Shown piece by piece: positions 52,707 to 62,004 of a DNA stretch of 64,000 nucleotides. Below the pieces are notes generated by a model. That model was given only the letters and a program-made list of their open reading frames with translations. It did not search any database and was not told where the DNA came from. Origin of the DNA: Pseudomonas peli (GTDB taxonomy: Bacteria > Pseudomonadota > Gammaproteobacteria > Pseudomonadales > Pseudomonadaceae). The position numbers were made by a program, and so were the translations under genes. Location of the stretch: assembly GCF_900099645.1 (NCBI RefSeq), contig NZ_FMTL01000002.1, positions 188,334-252,333 of the forward strand, given 5' to 3'. Each line of letters begins with the position of its first letter. Position 1 is the first letter of the stretch.

Positions 52707-53525
52707 TTATTTATTGCGCCACTGCGGGTCGCGTTTTTCCAGGAAGGCGTTGACCCCTTCGCGGGTGTCGTCGGCGTCGAACAGGTCGACAAAGCGCTCG
52801 CGCTCTTCACTTAGCCAGGTATTCGGGCTGCGCTCGCGGGCGCCCTGGATCAGCGGTTTGATGGTGCGCACCGCCACCGGGCTTTGCCGCGCGACCTTGG
52901 CCGCCAGCAGCAGGGCGTGGCCACGGGCTTCGCCGCTGTCGACCACCTGCTCGACCAGGCCGATGCGCAGGGCGGTTTCCGCATCAACACGTTCGCCGCA
53001 GAGAATCATGCGCTTGGCCCAGCCTTCGCCGATCAGCCAGCTCAGGTGCTGGGTGCCGCCGGCGCAGGGCAGCAGGCCGACGGTGGCTTCCGGCAGGGCC
53101 ATTTGCGCCTGGCGCTCGGCGATGCGTATATCGCAGGCCAGGGCGCATTCCAGGCCGCCGCCCATGGCGTAGCCGTTGATTGCGGCAATCGATACGCCAC
53201 GGAAATCGCGCAGCGCCTCGAAGGCCTCGCCGAAGCGTCGGGCCATCTCGCGGGCACGGGCCTTGTCGCCATCGGCAAACAGCTTGAGGTCGGCGCCGGC
53301 GCTGAAGAACTTGCCACCCTGGCCGGTAATCACCAGGGCGTAGATGTCATCGTCGCGGTTGAGGTGTTCAACCAGCAGCTTGAGGCCGATCAGCGAGTCG
53401 CGGTCCCAGGTGTTGGCCGGCGGCTGGTTGATGGTGATCAGCGCGGTATGGCCGTGCTTTTCCACGGTGAGCTTGTGGGTTAGGTCAAACACGCCGGGGT
53501 TGTAGGCTTCGATGGCGTTGCTCAT
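52707..53525 (-). CDS. Enoyl-CoA hydratase
   Basis: A 272-residue crotonase enzyme, likely adding water to methacrylyl-CoA in valine degradation. FSAGADLKLFADGDKARAREM and GYAMGGGLECALACDIRIAE are the oxyanion segments; EATVGLLPCAGGTQHLSWLIG contains the catalytic-loop Glu region. It is upstream of the hydrolase and downstream of the acyl-CoA dehydrogenase, in pathway order. Confidence 0.92.
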   Translation of the reverse strand: MSNAIEAYNPGVFDLTHKLTVEKHGHTALITINQPPANTWDRDSLIGLKLLVEHLNRDDDIYALVITGQGGKFFSAGADLKLFADGDKARAREMARRFGEAFEALRDFRGVSIAAINGYAMGGGLECALACDIRIAERQAQMALPEATVGLLPCAGGTQHLSWLIGEGWAKRMILCGERVDAETALRIGLVEQVVDSGEARGHALLLAAKVARQSPVAVRTIKPLIQGARERSPNTWLSEERERFVDLFDADDTREGVNAFLEKRDPQWRNK

Positions 53526-53545
53526 AACGGTCCTCGTCAGGTTGC

Positions 53546-53632
53546 TCCCCTCGCCCTTTGGGAGAGGGGCTGGGGGAGAGGGCTGCGGGCGACGCCGACC
53601 CTCTCCCTAACCCTCTCCCCGAGGGGAGAGGG
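53546..53632. repeat. CCCTCTCCC-type palindromic repeats, copy 3 (compound)
   Basis: Two palindromes: CCCCTCGCCC/GGGAGAGGGG near 53547-53569 and CCCTCTCCCC/GGGGAGAGGG at 53611-53632, with an extra CCCTCTCCC between. It fills the gap between the hydratase and dehydrogenase genes and is the largest of three such loci here. Confidence 0.78.
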
Positions 53633-53641
53633 AATTAAAAG

Positions 53642-54808
53642 CTACAGCAAGCGATCCAGCATGCCGCCCTGATCCAGCAGGCGGCGGGCGATGATCACCC
53701 GCATGATTTCGTTGGTGCCTTCGAGTATCTGGTGCACGCGGCTGTCGCGTACCCAGCGCTCCAGTGGGTAGTCGTTCAGATAGCCGTAACCGCCATGCAG
53801 CTGCAGCGCCTCGTTGCACAGGGTGAAGCAGTGATCGGTGGCAAAGCGCTTGGCCATGGCGCAATACAGGCTGGCTTCGCTGTGGCCGTGGTCCAGCTTG
53901 TGCGCGGCCAGACGCACCATCTGCCGGCTGGCGGTCAGATCGGTGAGCATGTCGGCCAGCTTGAATTGCAGAGACTGGAAGTCGCTCAGCGGCTTGCCGA
54001 ACTGCTTGCGTTCTTCCACATAACGCAGCGATTGCTCCAGCGCCGCCTGTGCCGCGCCCAGCGAGCAGCTGGCGATATTGATGCGCCCGCCATCCAGACC
54101 CTTCATCGCGTAGACGAAGCCCTGGCCTTCTGGGCCGATGCGATTACCGGCGGGGATACGCACGCCTTCGAAGGTAATCGTGCGAGTAGGCTGGGCGCGC
54201 CAGCCCATCTTCAATTCATTGCGTCCGTACTTCACGCCGGGTGCATCGGCCGGCACCAGGAAGCAGGACACACCCTTTGCGCCGCTTTCGTCGCCGGTGC
54301 GCGCCATCACGATCAGCACATCGGTGCTGCCCGCGCCGGAGATAAAGCACTTGCTGCCATCCAGTACGTAGTCATCGCCATCACGCTTGGCGCGGGTGCG
54401 CAGGTGCGCGGCGTCAGAACCGGCGTCCGGTTCGGTCAGGCAGTAGGAAGCGAGCAATTCGCCGCTGACCAGGCGCGGCAGCCAGGCATCTTTCAGCGCC
54501 TGATCGGCGAAGGAGGCGAGCATCCATGAGGCCATGTTGTGGATGGTCAGAAACGCCGTGGTGGCGATGCAGCCGGCCGACAGCTGCTCGAAGATCAGTG
54601 AGCTGGTCAGGCGCGACAGGCCCAGGCCGCCATCGTCTTCCTTGATATACAAGGCCAGATAGCCCTGCTCAGCGGCGTGCTTAATCACGTCCACCGGGAA
54701 GTGATGGTCGCGGTCCCAGTCGGCAGCATGCGGGGCCAGCTCTTTGGCGGCAAAGGCGCGGGCGCTGTCGACTAGCAGGCGTTGTTCTTCAGTCAGTTCG
54801 AAATCCAT
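53642..54808 (-). CDS. Acyl-CoA dehydrogenase (isobutyryl-CoA type)
   Basis: A 388-residue flavoprotein. Family motifs are YCLTEPDAGSDAAHLRTRA and VRDSRVHQILEGTNEIMRVIIAR; FAVD-like catalytic positions fit short/branched-chain enzymes. In this operon it would oxidise isobutyryl-CoA to methacrylyl-CoA. Substrate is inferred from context. Electrons pass to ETF. Confidence 0.93.
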   Translation of the reverse strand: MDFELTEEQRLLVDSARAFAAKELAPHAADWDRDHHFPVDVIKHAAEQGYLALYIKEDDGGLGLSRLTSSLIFEQLSAGCIATTAFLTIHNMASWMLASFADQALKDAWLPRLVSGELLASYCLTEPDAGSDAAHLRTRAKRDGDDYVLDGSKCFISGAGSTDVLIVMARTGDESGAKGVSCFLVPADAPGVKYGRNELKMGWRAQPTRTITFEGVRIPAGNRIGPEGQGFVYAMKGLDGGRINIASCSLGAAQAALEQSLRYVEERKQFGKPLSDFQSLQFKLADMLTDLTASRQMVRLAAHKLDHGHSEASLYCAMAKRFATDHCFTLCNEALQLHGGYGYLNDYPLERWVRDSRVHQILEGTNEIMRVIIARRLLDQGGMLDRLL

Positions 54809-54881
54809 CAGTGATCCTTAGCGGGGCAGGTAAACCCCGGTGGTTAAGGCCGGGCCAACTCGTGATCAGCCTGGCAGGCCA

Positions 54882-56378
54882 TTATTTAAGCTGAATGGTC
54901 ATATTGGCGGACGCGCTGACAGCATCCTCATCAAACCAGCGACTGGTCACCGTTTTGGTTTCGGTGAAAAAGCGCACACCCTGTTTGCCGTAGGCGTGCA
55001 GATCACCGTAGAACGAACCCTTCCAACCGGTAAAGGAGAAGAACGGCAGCGGCACCGGCACCGGTACGTTGATGCCGACCTGGCCGACTTCCACCGCGTG
55101 CTGGTAATGCCGCGCCGCGCCGCCGGAGCGGGTGAAGATTGAGGTGCCGTTGCCGTAGGGGCTGGCGTTGACCAGCTCGATGGCCTCCTCAAGCGTATCG
55201 ACTTCCATGCACACCAGCACCGGGCCGAAGATTTCCTCGCGGTACAGGCTCATCTTGGCGGTAACGCCGCGAAACAGGGTTGGGCCGACCCAGTTGCCAT
55301 TGGGGTAACCCTCGACCGCGCAGTGCGAGCCGTCCAGCAGGCACTCGGCGCCCTCCGCTTTACCTTCGGCGATCAGGCGCAGCACGCGCTGTTTTGCCTG
55401 CAGGCTGATCAACGGGCCGAAGGCGGCGTGGCCATCGGTCCAGTAGCCGGGTTGCAGGTCGGCCATTTGCGCCTGCAGCTCGTCGATCCACTGCTTCGAT
55501 TCACCGACAAACACCGCCACGCTGATCGCCATACAACGCTGTCCGGCCGCGCCGCAACTGGCGCCAACCAGGTTGCTCAGCACCTGCTGTTTATTGGCGT
55601 CGGGCATGATCACCATATGGTTCTTCGCCCCGGCAAAGGCCTGCACACGCTTCAGGTGCGCGGTGCCCGTACGGTAGATATGCTGACCCACCGGCACTGA
55701 GCCGACGAAGGAAATGGCGCGGATATCCGGGTGGGTCAGCAGGCTGTCGACCACTTCGCGGGCGCCGTGCAGCACCTGCAATACGCCCTTGGGCGCGCCG
55801 GCTTCGATAAACAGCTCGGCCAAGCGGTTAGGGGTCAGTGGGTCTTGTTCGGACGGCTTGAGAATAAAAGTATTGCCGGCGGCGATGGCCAGGGGAAACA
55901 TCCACAGCGGAATCATCGCCGGGAAGTTGAACGGTGTGACGCCGACGCATACGCCCAGCGGCTGAATCCAGCTGGCGGTGTCGATGTCGCGGGCCACGTT
56001 CTCCATGGTCTCGCCCATCATCAGGCTGGCGATGTTGCAGGCTTGCTCCACCACCTCGATACCGCGCCAGACATCGCCCTTGGCATCGGCCAGGGTCTTG
56101 CCGGTTTCGCCAGCGAGAATTTCCGCCAGCTCGTCGTGGTGTTCCTTGAGCAGGTGCTGATAGCGCAGCATCACTCGCGCGCGATCGGAGACTGGCACTT
56201 CGCGCCAGGTGAGGAAGGCTGCTTTGGCACTGGCAATCGCTGCTTCGATTTCTTCGGCGGTGGCCTTGGGGGCCAGCGCCAATACTTCCTGGGTCGCCGG
56301 GTCGGTGACTTCGATAAATTCACGTGCGCGGCTTTCGCGCCATTCACCGTCGATCAACTGTGGGATTGCCTTGGCCAT
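54882..56378 (-). CDS. mmsA: Methylmalonate-semialdehyde dehydrogenase
   Basis: A 498-residue CoA-acylating aldehyde dehydrogenase converting methylmalonate semialdehyde to propionyl-Co[33 protein letters not shown] and the catalytic Cys in [11 protein letters not shown] are present, as is [12 protein letters not shown] near the end, typical of MmsA. It is the first gene of the operon, divergent from the AraC regulator. Confidence 0.95.
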   Translation of the reverse strand: MAKAIPQLIDGEWRESRAREFIEVTDPATQEVLALAPKATAEEIEAAIASAKAAFLTWREVPVSDRARVMLRYQHLLKEHHDELAEILAGETGKTLADAKGDVWRGIEVVEQACNIASLMMGETMENVARDIDTASWIQPLGVCVGVTPFNFPAMIPLWMFPLAIAAGNTFILKPSEQDPLTPNRLAELFIEAGAPKGVLQVLHGAREVVDSLLTHPDIRAISFVGSVPVGQHIYRTGTAHLKRVQAFAGAKNHMVIMPDANKQQVLSNLVGASCGAAGQRCMAISVAVFVGESKQWIDELQAQMADLQPGYWTDGHAAFGPLISLQAKQRVLRLIAEGKAEGAECLLDGSHCAVEGYPNGNWVGPTLFRGVTAKMSLYREEIFGPVLVCMEVDTLEEAIELVNASPYGNGTSIFTRSGGAARHYQHAVEVGQVGINVPVPVPLPFFSFTGWKGSFYGDLHAYGKQGVRFFTETKTVTSRWFDEDAVSASANMTIQLK

Positions 56379-56454
56379 GCGTTCCTCCGGCGAACCTCAG
56401 GATGGGCTCGATTGTTGTTTTGTCCGTGTTATAGCTGCCTTGCTCGGCTTTGTG

Positions 56455-56490
56455 GATTGACGATCTTGGCCTGCAGATGGACTATCTTGG
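56455..56490 (+). promoter_or_regulatory. Tandem operator for the AraC regulator
   Basis: Two 15-base direct repeats, GATTGACGATCTTGG at 56455 and GATGGACTATCTTGG at 56476, match at 13 positions and are 21 bases apart, two helical turns. This is the half-site geometry of AraC-family activators. They lie 77-112 bases before mmsA and just before the regulator start at 56516. Confidence 0.75.
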
Positions 56491-56515
56491 GATTGAATCA
56501 GTAATCAGGATGCCT

Positions 56516-57397
56516 ATGAGCGCGCAGGTCGACACCTCCAACTGGCCACTGCCGGCCAACGGTGTGCGCTTTATCACGCCGCCCAGGCTGCGCCGCCTGC
56601 TCGCCCGCAGCCCACTGGCGCAGGGCTGTTATCCGCTAGCTCTGGGCTTCTACCCGCAAGCTCAGGGGCACCGCATGCACCGTCCGCAGCCGGAGGATCA
56701 CCTGCTGATCTACTGCCGTGCCGGGCAGGGCTGGCTGGAGACAGCGGATGGACGATTAGCTGTCAGTGGTGGCGATCTGCTGCTGTTGCCAAAAGGTGTG
56801 ATGCACGCCTATGGCGCGGACGTGGACAAGCCCTGGACGCTGTACTGGGTGCATTTTGACGGCGAGTTGGTAACGGACTTTCTCAAACCCCTGGGCAAGG
56901 GGCCGCTGTGGCGTATCGGCGTGCAGCCGCGCCTGTTGGCCGAGTTCGATGCCTTGCTCAACCTGCGCAAGCAGGGCTTGAACCTGGCGCACTTCGTTCA
57001 TGCCGCGCACCAGTTGCAGGTGCTGCTCACCTCACTGGCCGTGCTGCCGGCGCGCACCACCTTGAAATCCGGACGGGTGCTCGATGTGGACGCGGTGCAG
57101 GCGGTGATGCGTGCGCATCTACATGACTCGCTCAACCTCGATGAGCTGGCCGCGCAGTTCAAGCTGTCGCGCTTTCACTTCGCCAAAACCTACCGCGCCC
57201 TGACCGGACATGCGCCGATTCAGGACTTTATCCAACTGAAAATGGCCCACGCCTGCCGCCTGCTCGATGAAGGCGAGCAGGGCATCCGCCAGGTGGCCGA
57301 GCAGCTGGGCTATGACGATGTGTATTACTTCTCGCGGCTGTTTCGCAAAGTGGTCGGCATGGCGCCCAGTCATTACCGGGCGTTGCATCAGGGATAA
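56516..57397 (+). CDS. mmsR: AraC-family regulator, MmsR-like
   Basis: A 293-residue activator. The N-terminal cupin (LIYCRAGQGWLETADGRLAVSGGDLLLLPKGVMHAYG in parts) senses a ligand. The C-terminal AraC domain has LNLDELAAQFKLSRFHFAKTYRALTGHAP and VAEQLGYDDVYYFSRLFRKVVGMAPSHYR. The start is set at 56516 with AGGA five bases upstream. Its divergent place beside mmsA matches MmsR, which activates the operon on valine or 3-hydroxyisobutyrate. Confidence 0.9.
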   Translation: MSAQVDTSNWPLPANGVRFITPPRLRRLLARSPLAQGCYPLALGFYPQAQGHRMHRPQPEDHLLIYCRAGQGWLETADGRLAVSGGDLLLLPKGVMHAYGADVDKPWTLYWVHFDGELVTDFLKPLGKGPLWRIGVQPRLLAEFDALLNLRKQGLNLAHFVHAAHQLQVLLTSLAVLPARTTLKSGRVLDVDAVQAVMRAHLHDSLNLDELAAQFKLSRFHFAKTYRALTGHAPIQDFIQLKMAHACRLLDEGEQGIRQVAEQLGYDDVYYFSRLFRKVVGMAPSHYRALHQG

Positions 57398-57501
57398 GTC
57401 AGAAGTTTTAGGTGGCAGGCGGCTGCTTTCCGGCCAAGGTGCTGGGTCTTAAATATCAACGCTAAGTGCGAGCCGATAAATTGCCGGTTAGTGGCAAGTC
57501 G

Positions 57502-58740
57502 CTAACTTGCAGTCGGATGGTTTACGCCTAACCCGGCTGATACAGCCGCGGTGGCTTCTGTGGGCAGTTTTAGGGTCAGGATGATGAGTACTGCGCCCAC
57601 GCCGGCAATGGTTGCATATACCCCAGCAAAGCTGCCGCTGTAATTGGCCAGTAGCCCTGCGCCGTAATTGCCGAGCATGCCGCCAGAGCCTTGCATCACG
57701 TTGGCAACGCCAAATATGGATACCGCCATGGCGCTGGACGACGCCAGTTTGGAAACGTAAGCGGGGATAAGGCCGAAAATGGGATAGAAGGCCGTAGAGA
57801 ACAGCGCCGCTGCGACTAAGGGCCAATGCCATGAGGGAATTACAACGAATATCAGTGCCGCCGTTACCACACAGCCGTAGACCAGCAACATGGCGGCGCG
57901 CAGCCCCGTGCGGTCTGAGAGCCAACCGACTGCCAGCCCTGCAAACATGCCAACGAAGCCGATCACGGCCCAGACCTGTGCGCTGTATTGCACGTCAAAA
58001 CCCAGTTCCGTGCGCAGGTAGGACGAGAGGTAGGTTTGGAACGGAAAGGTGGCAAACCCGATCAAGAAATTCATCGACCAAATCAGCAGCACCCAGGGTT
58101 GTATCAGCGCTGAGCGCTTGCTGGGCACTGTCAATTCAAGGGCTGTGGGCGCTACAACCGGCTGCGAGGTTGTGCTGAGCAAACCGCCTTTCTTGAAAAC
58201 CACCAGCACCAGCAGTGCCATGGCCACGGTGAGCAACCCCACCCACCACCACACGCTGCGCCATTCACCTGGCGCGGCATACAGCGGCACCAGCAGGCTG
58301 TTGATCGCAACCCCATAACTGGTTCCGCTGGATACCAGACCCATGGCCAACCCCCGGTAGCGGTAGGCCGTGACCCTAGAGATGACATCGACCATCGGCA
58401 CAAACACAGTCGCCGCCGTACCCGCCAACAGGGTCAGTAATGCGCCGATCACCAGGATGTTGTTTGACAGCGGAATCAGCAGTAATGCCAAAGCACATAC
58501 CGCCCCGGAGGCCACGATCATCCAGCCGCCACCGATCTTCGGTGTCAGCCAGACAGCCAGCAGGGCACAGAGTAGAAAGCCCAGCTGCGCCGAAGCGGTG
58601 ATACTGCCTACGTAGGAGAAATCGAAGCCCAGGGAGGCCTGCATGTCCGGTACGAGCTGAGCAAACAGGTAAATTCCGAAACCATAGGTCGCGGCGACCA
58701 GGCTGGTTAGCAACACGACAATCGCAGCATTCAAACGCAT
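57502..58740 (-). CDS. MFS transporter
   Basis: A 412-residue facilitator with about 12 membrane segments. YRYRGLAMGLVSSGTSYGVAINSLLVPLY and AVGWLSDRTGLRAAMLLVYG are MFS-like loops. The start is at 58740 behind AGGGTG. No adjacent enzyme names a substrate. Family resemblance to YbfB-type or aromatic-acid MFS proteins is only general. Confidence 0.85.
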   Translation of the reverse strand: MRLNAAIVVLLTSLVAATYGFGIYLFAQLVPDMQASLGFDFSYVGSITASAQLGFLLCALLAVWLTPKIGGGWMIVASGAVCALALLLIPLSNNILVIGALLTLLAGTAATVFVPMVDVISRVTAYRYRGLAMGLVSSGTSYGVAINSLLVPLYAAPGEWRSVWWWVGLLTVAMALLVLVVFKKGGLLSTTSQPVVAPTALELTVPSKRSALIQPWVLLIWSMNFLIGFATFPFQTYLSSYLRTELGFDVQYSAQVWAVIGFVGMFAGLAVGWLSDRTGLRAAMLLVYGCVVTAALIFVVIPSWHWPLVAAALFSTAFYPIFGLIPAYVSKLASSSAMAVSIFGVANVMQGSGGMLGNYGAGLLANYSGSFAGVYATIAGVGAVLIILTLKLPTEATAAVSAGLGVNHPTAS

Positions 58741-59255
58741 GGTCTGCACCCTGTGGGCGGTTGGGATTGATAGCACTCAGGCGCGGGTTGCAACACGACG
58801 TGATTGAGGCACACCTATCCACGGATGCACTGCACTTGGCTGTGAGTCCATCTTTAAGTCAGCGTGAGGGGACTATTGATCACGCAGCGCCAGCGGTACT
58901 GATTTTTCAGTACGCTGCTGCAGGTGACTCTACTGAGCGGGCAGTTCGGACGACTGATAAAAGCGTCCTAGATATGTTCTATAACGCCATGTCTTTGGCT
59001 TTTTGCCGATCAGGAAACGTTCTAAGCGCTGTTCAATTGTCGTAAGCACTTCATGCCGTGCGGCCGTTTTAAGCCGTAGTGGTAAGCCACGGTTTGGGAC
59101 GCGGCGATCGTGGCCAGTCTCCTGCGTTCCGGTAGGTCGGTTTTTAGCGACAGTATGAAGATGGTGTGCTTGCGGGTTGTTCCGCGCGCTCGCCTTGACT
59201 TGCCTAGCCGCCTTCCTTAGCGTGCCGTCTTCGTTGGATTAAGCAGGAATCAGGC
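58741..59255. other. Intergenic region with one hairpin
   Basis: These 515 bases separate the divergent MFS and ung genes. A hairpin CAGCG-G-TACTGA/TCAGTA-CGCTG with a TTTT loop lies at 58891-58917, about 150 bases upstream of the MFS start. A 94-residue frame across 58761-59045 has no family features and was not accepted. No other structure seen. Confidence 0.45.
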
Positions 59256-59948
59256 ATGAGCGCCGCCGATAACGTCAAACTTGAAGCCGGCTGGAAGGCC
59301 GCGTTGCATGCTGAGTTCGAGAAGCCCTATATGCGTGAGCTGGGGGATTTTCTGCGCAGCGAGAAGGCCGCAGGCAAGCAGATTTATCCGCCTGGCTCGC
59401 TGATCTTCAATGCGCTGAATTCCACGCCGTTGGCGCAGACCAAAGTGGTGATAATCGGCCAGGACCCTTACCACGGCCCTGGGCAGGCCCATGGCTTGTG
59501 CTTCTCGGTGCAGCCTGGGGTGAAGACGCCGCCATCGCTGGTGAATATCTATAAAGAGCTCAAGCGCGACCTGAATATTGATATTCCCGACCACGGCAAC
59601 CTGCAGCATTGGGCGGAGCAGGGTGTGCTGCTGCTCAACACGTCATTGACGGTTGAGCATGGCATCGCCGGCTCCCACGCCAAGATCGGCTGGCAGACCT
59701 TTACCGACAAGGTGATCGAGGTGGTTAGCCAGCAGCAGGAGCGTCTGGTGTTTCTGCTCTGGGGCGCTCATGCGCAGAGCAAGGAAAAGCTGATTGATGT
59801 CAGCAAGCACCTGGTGCTGAAATCCGTGCACCCTTCGCCGCTGTCGGCGCACCGTGGCTTTATCGGTAACGGCCATTTCAGCCGCACCAACAAGTTCCTC
59901 CAGCAGCATGAACTGAGCCCGATCGACTGGCGCTTACCTGCGGCTTAA
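59256..59948 (+). CDS. ung: Uracil-DNA glycosylase
   Basis: A 230-residue family-1 enzyme removing uracil from DNA. The water-activating motif [14 protein letters not shown] has Asp at residue 70, LLLNTSLTV follows, and the DNA-intercalation loop [11 protein letters not shown] carries the catalytic His. Length and order are typical. It is convergent with the lipoprotein gene, 7 bases apart. Confidence 0.97.
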   Translation: MSAADNVKLEAGWKAALHAEFEKPYMRELGDFLRSEKAAGKQIYPPGSLIFNALNSTPLAQTKVVIIGQDPYHGPGQAHGLCFSVQPGVKTPPSLVNIYKELKRDLNIDIPDHGNLQHWAEQGVLLLNTSLTVEHGIAGSHAKIGWQTFTDKVIEVVSQQQERLVFLLWGAHAQSKEKLIDVSKHLVLKSVHPSPLSAHRGFIGNGHFSRTNKFLQQHELSPIDWRLPAA

Positions 59949-59955
59949 TAGCCGG

Positions 59956-60825
59956 TTAAGCAGCGTCGCACTGCTGCTCGGCCAGGTCGCGGCGCAGGTC
60001 GCGCAGGCGGTGACTCAGACGTTCGCGCTGCGCCTCATCGCTGCTGCTCAACAGCTGGCTGAACAGCGTGGCCAACGCCTGGCGTGAGCGACCATAACTG
60101 GCGCGGTACTCGTCGCTGTAGAAGCTCTCGCGTTGCTGCAGCAGGCGAGTTACTCGTTCGGCAAAGTCTGCGCTATCGCGTTCGGCGACCACCTTGCGCA
60201 GCTCGGCCTGCCAGAGTTGCCGATTCTCCAGCCACAGGCGATTCTGCCCACCGAGGCTGTTGGCCCAGGTGGCGATATGGTCTGTCTGTGCACTGTTCAG
60301 GCGGCCGATCCAGGGCCGTAGACGTTCCTGCATACGCGTCTGGCGTTCGCTGATCTGGGTGGCCAACGGCGGGTCGAGAAAGTCCTGGCGATCTTCCAGG
60401 TTGTCTTCATCCATCGCAGCGTAGAGCTCGTTGACCTGCTGCTCGCTCAGACCTTGCAGCAGCTCGATAGCGGTGGGGGTGATCTCGACGCCGATGCGGT
60501 TGAGCGCGGCATCGAACTGGGCAAATTGCTCAAGCAACTGAGCGCTATCGGGTTGCGGCTGGGCGAGGATGCTTTCGGTGGTTTGCAGCCAGTCGATATA
60601 GCGCGGCAATTCGGCGCTGCAATGCCATTGCAGGTGCGTTTGCAAGCGGGGTTTGAGCCAGGCCTGCTGCTGACTGTCGAGGTTCAGGTAATCGTTCAGC
60701 CGCCAGGGCACCAGCCAATCCAGGTTGCGGTACGCCAGGCCGGCACGGCTGCAGGCGCTAATCAGTAGGCTCAGGCAGAGCAACAGCAGCAGGGTTTTCA
60801 CGGCGGGCCAACGCAGTACGCTCAT
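59956..60825 (-). CDS. DUF6279 family lipoprotein
   Basis: A 289-residue protein. Lipoprotein signal MSVLRWPAVKTLLLLLCLSL with lipobox ISAC at about residue 25. The rest is helical, Gln/Leu/Arg-rich, with YRNLDWLVPWRLNDYLNLDSQQQAWL typical of the family at the start. No function known. Monocistronic. Confidence 0.88.
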   Translation of the reverse strand: MSVLRWPAVKTLLLLLCLSLLISACSRAGLAYRNLDWLVPWRLNDYLNLDSQQQAWLKPRLQTHLQWHCSAELPRYIDWLQTTESILAQPQPDSAQLLEQFAQFDAALNRIGVEITPTAIELLQGLSEQQVNELYAAMDEDNLEDRQDFLDPPLATQISERQTRMQERLRPWIGRLNSAQTDHIATWANSLGGQNRLWLENRQLWQAELRKVVAERDSADFAERVTRLLQQRESFYSDEYRASYGRSRQALATLFSQLLSSSDEAQRERLSHRLRDLRRDLAEQQCDAA

Positions 60826-60924
60826 AAAGGATGCCTCGATGGTGAGGGCCTGAGAGTACCGCCGTCGCCTGCGGCTGGGTGGCTACAGACATATCTGTTA
60901 AACAAAAACTGCTGTTTTGCAGGC

Positions 60925-60950
60925 AAAAAAGAGCCCGCGCAAGGCGGGCT
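60925..60950 (-). terminator. Terminator after the TctAB/AbrB unit
   Basis: On the minus strand AGCCCGC/GCGGGCT stem with a CTTGC loop, followed by C and TTTTTT, 23 bases past the AbrB-like stop. It ends the transporter transcript before the lipoprotein gene. Confidence 0.88.
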
Positions 60951-60972
60951 AAACGTGGTCGCTAAAGTGATT

Positions 60973-62004
60973 TCAGCTGCGTTGCCAAAGCCTGAATAAC
61001 GGCTCGGCGAGAAACATCACTAGAAACAGCCGCAGCACCTGCAAGGCCGTGACCAGCGCCACCGAGAGGTGCAGGGCTTCTGCGGTCAGGCACAGTTCGG
61101 TGATGCCGCCGGGCATCATGCCGAGCATCAGTGCATTCTGGTTTTCCCCGGCCAGCCAGCCCAGGCCTTGGCCCAACGCGGCGGCGGCGAGCATGGCGAG
61201 CAGGCAGAACAGCAGAATGCGTGCGAGAAACCCCGGCGCACTGCGAAAGAAATTTCGGTCGAAGTGACAACCTAGGGCGCAGCCAATCAGCCATTGACCG
61301 GTCTGGCCGAGGCCATTGGGCAAGCCCAGGTGCAGATCGAAGCTGACACTGGCTACGGCGCAGACAGTCAGCGGGCCGAGCATCCACGGGTTGGGTTGGC
61401 CCAAACGTCCCCATAGCCAAGCCAGCAGCGCGCCACCTGGCAGCAGTACCGCCAGCCAGGGCCAACTCACCGCTGCAGGTGCTGGCGGCGCGATGGGCGG
61501 CAGGCTCCAGGTGAATATTGCCGGAATCAGCAATACCACCAGCAGCAAGCGCAGGCTGTGGGCGGCGGCCACCTTGGCGGTTTCGGCGTTATGCCGTTGT
61601 GCCAGGTTGACCATCTCGCTGGCACCACCCGGCATGCTGGCAAAGAACGCAGTGGCGCGATCCAGGCCGGCGCGGCGCAGCACGACAATACCGATCAGGC
61701 TGAGCAGCAGGGTGAGCAGGGCACCGAGCAGAATCACGCCGAAATGGCTGAGCAGTTGGCCGAATACTTCATGGGTGAAATGCAGGCCGATGGCGCTGGA
61801 CACCAGCCACTGGCCGGTCTTGCGCCCGCCCGGCAGCTCGGTGATCAGCCAGCCGCTGCAGCGCGCAGCAATAACTGCCAGCAGCGAGCCGATGATCCAC
61901 GGCAAAGGCCAGCCGATCAGGCTGGCCAGATAGCCGCCTAACAGGCCGACCAGGGGTGTGGCCCACCAGCTTTGCCAGCCGGTGAGCGCATGGAGCTTAG
62001 GCAT
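60973..62004 (-). CDS. AbrB-family membrane protein (AbrB duplication domain)
   Basis: A 343-residue polytopic protein with two similar halves: PLPWIIGSLLAVIAARCSGW in one and NPWMLGPLTVCAVASVSFDL in the other. Motifs MPGGASEMVNLAQRHNAETAKVAAAHSLRLLLV and MPGGITELCLTAEALHLSVALVTALQVLRLFLV are repeated, the mark of the AbrB/ammonia monooxygenase-like family. It is not a DNA-binding protein despite the family name. It overlaps tctA by eight bases. Confidence 0.9.
   Translation of the reverse strand: MPKLHALTGWQSWWATPLVGLLGGYLASLIGWPLPWIIGSLLAVIAARCSGWLITELPGGRKTGQWLVSSAIGLHFTHEVFGQLLSHFGVILLGALLTLLLSLIGIVVLRRAGLDRATAFFASMPGGASEMVNLAQRHNAETAKVAAAHSLRLLLVVLLIPAIFTWSLPPIAPPAPAAVSWPWLAVLLPGGALLAWLWGRLGQPNPWMLGPLTVCAVASVSFDLHLGLPNGLGQTGQWLIGCALGCHFDRNFFRSAPGFLARILLFCLLAMLAAAALGQGLGWLAGENQNALMLGMMPGGITELCLTAEALHLSVALVTALQVLRLFLVMFLAEPLFRLWQRS

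Noticed and set aside
58761..59045. 94-residue frame in the MFS-ung gap
   Set aside because: No ribosome binding site, no family, and it crosses a hairpin.
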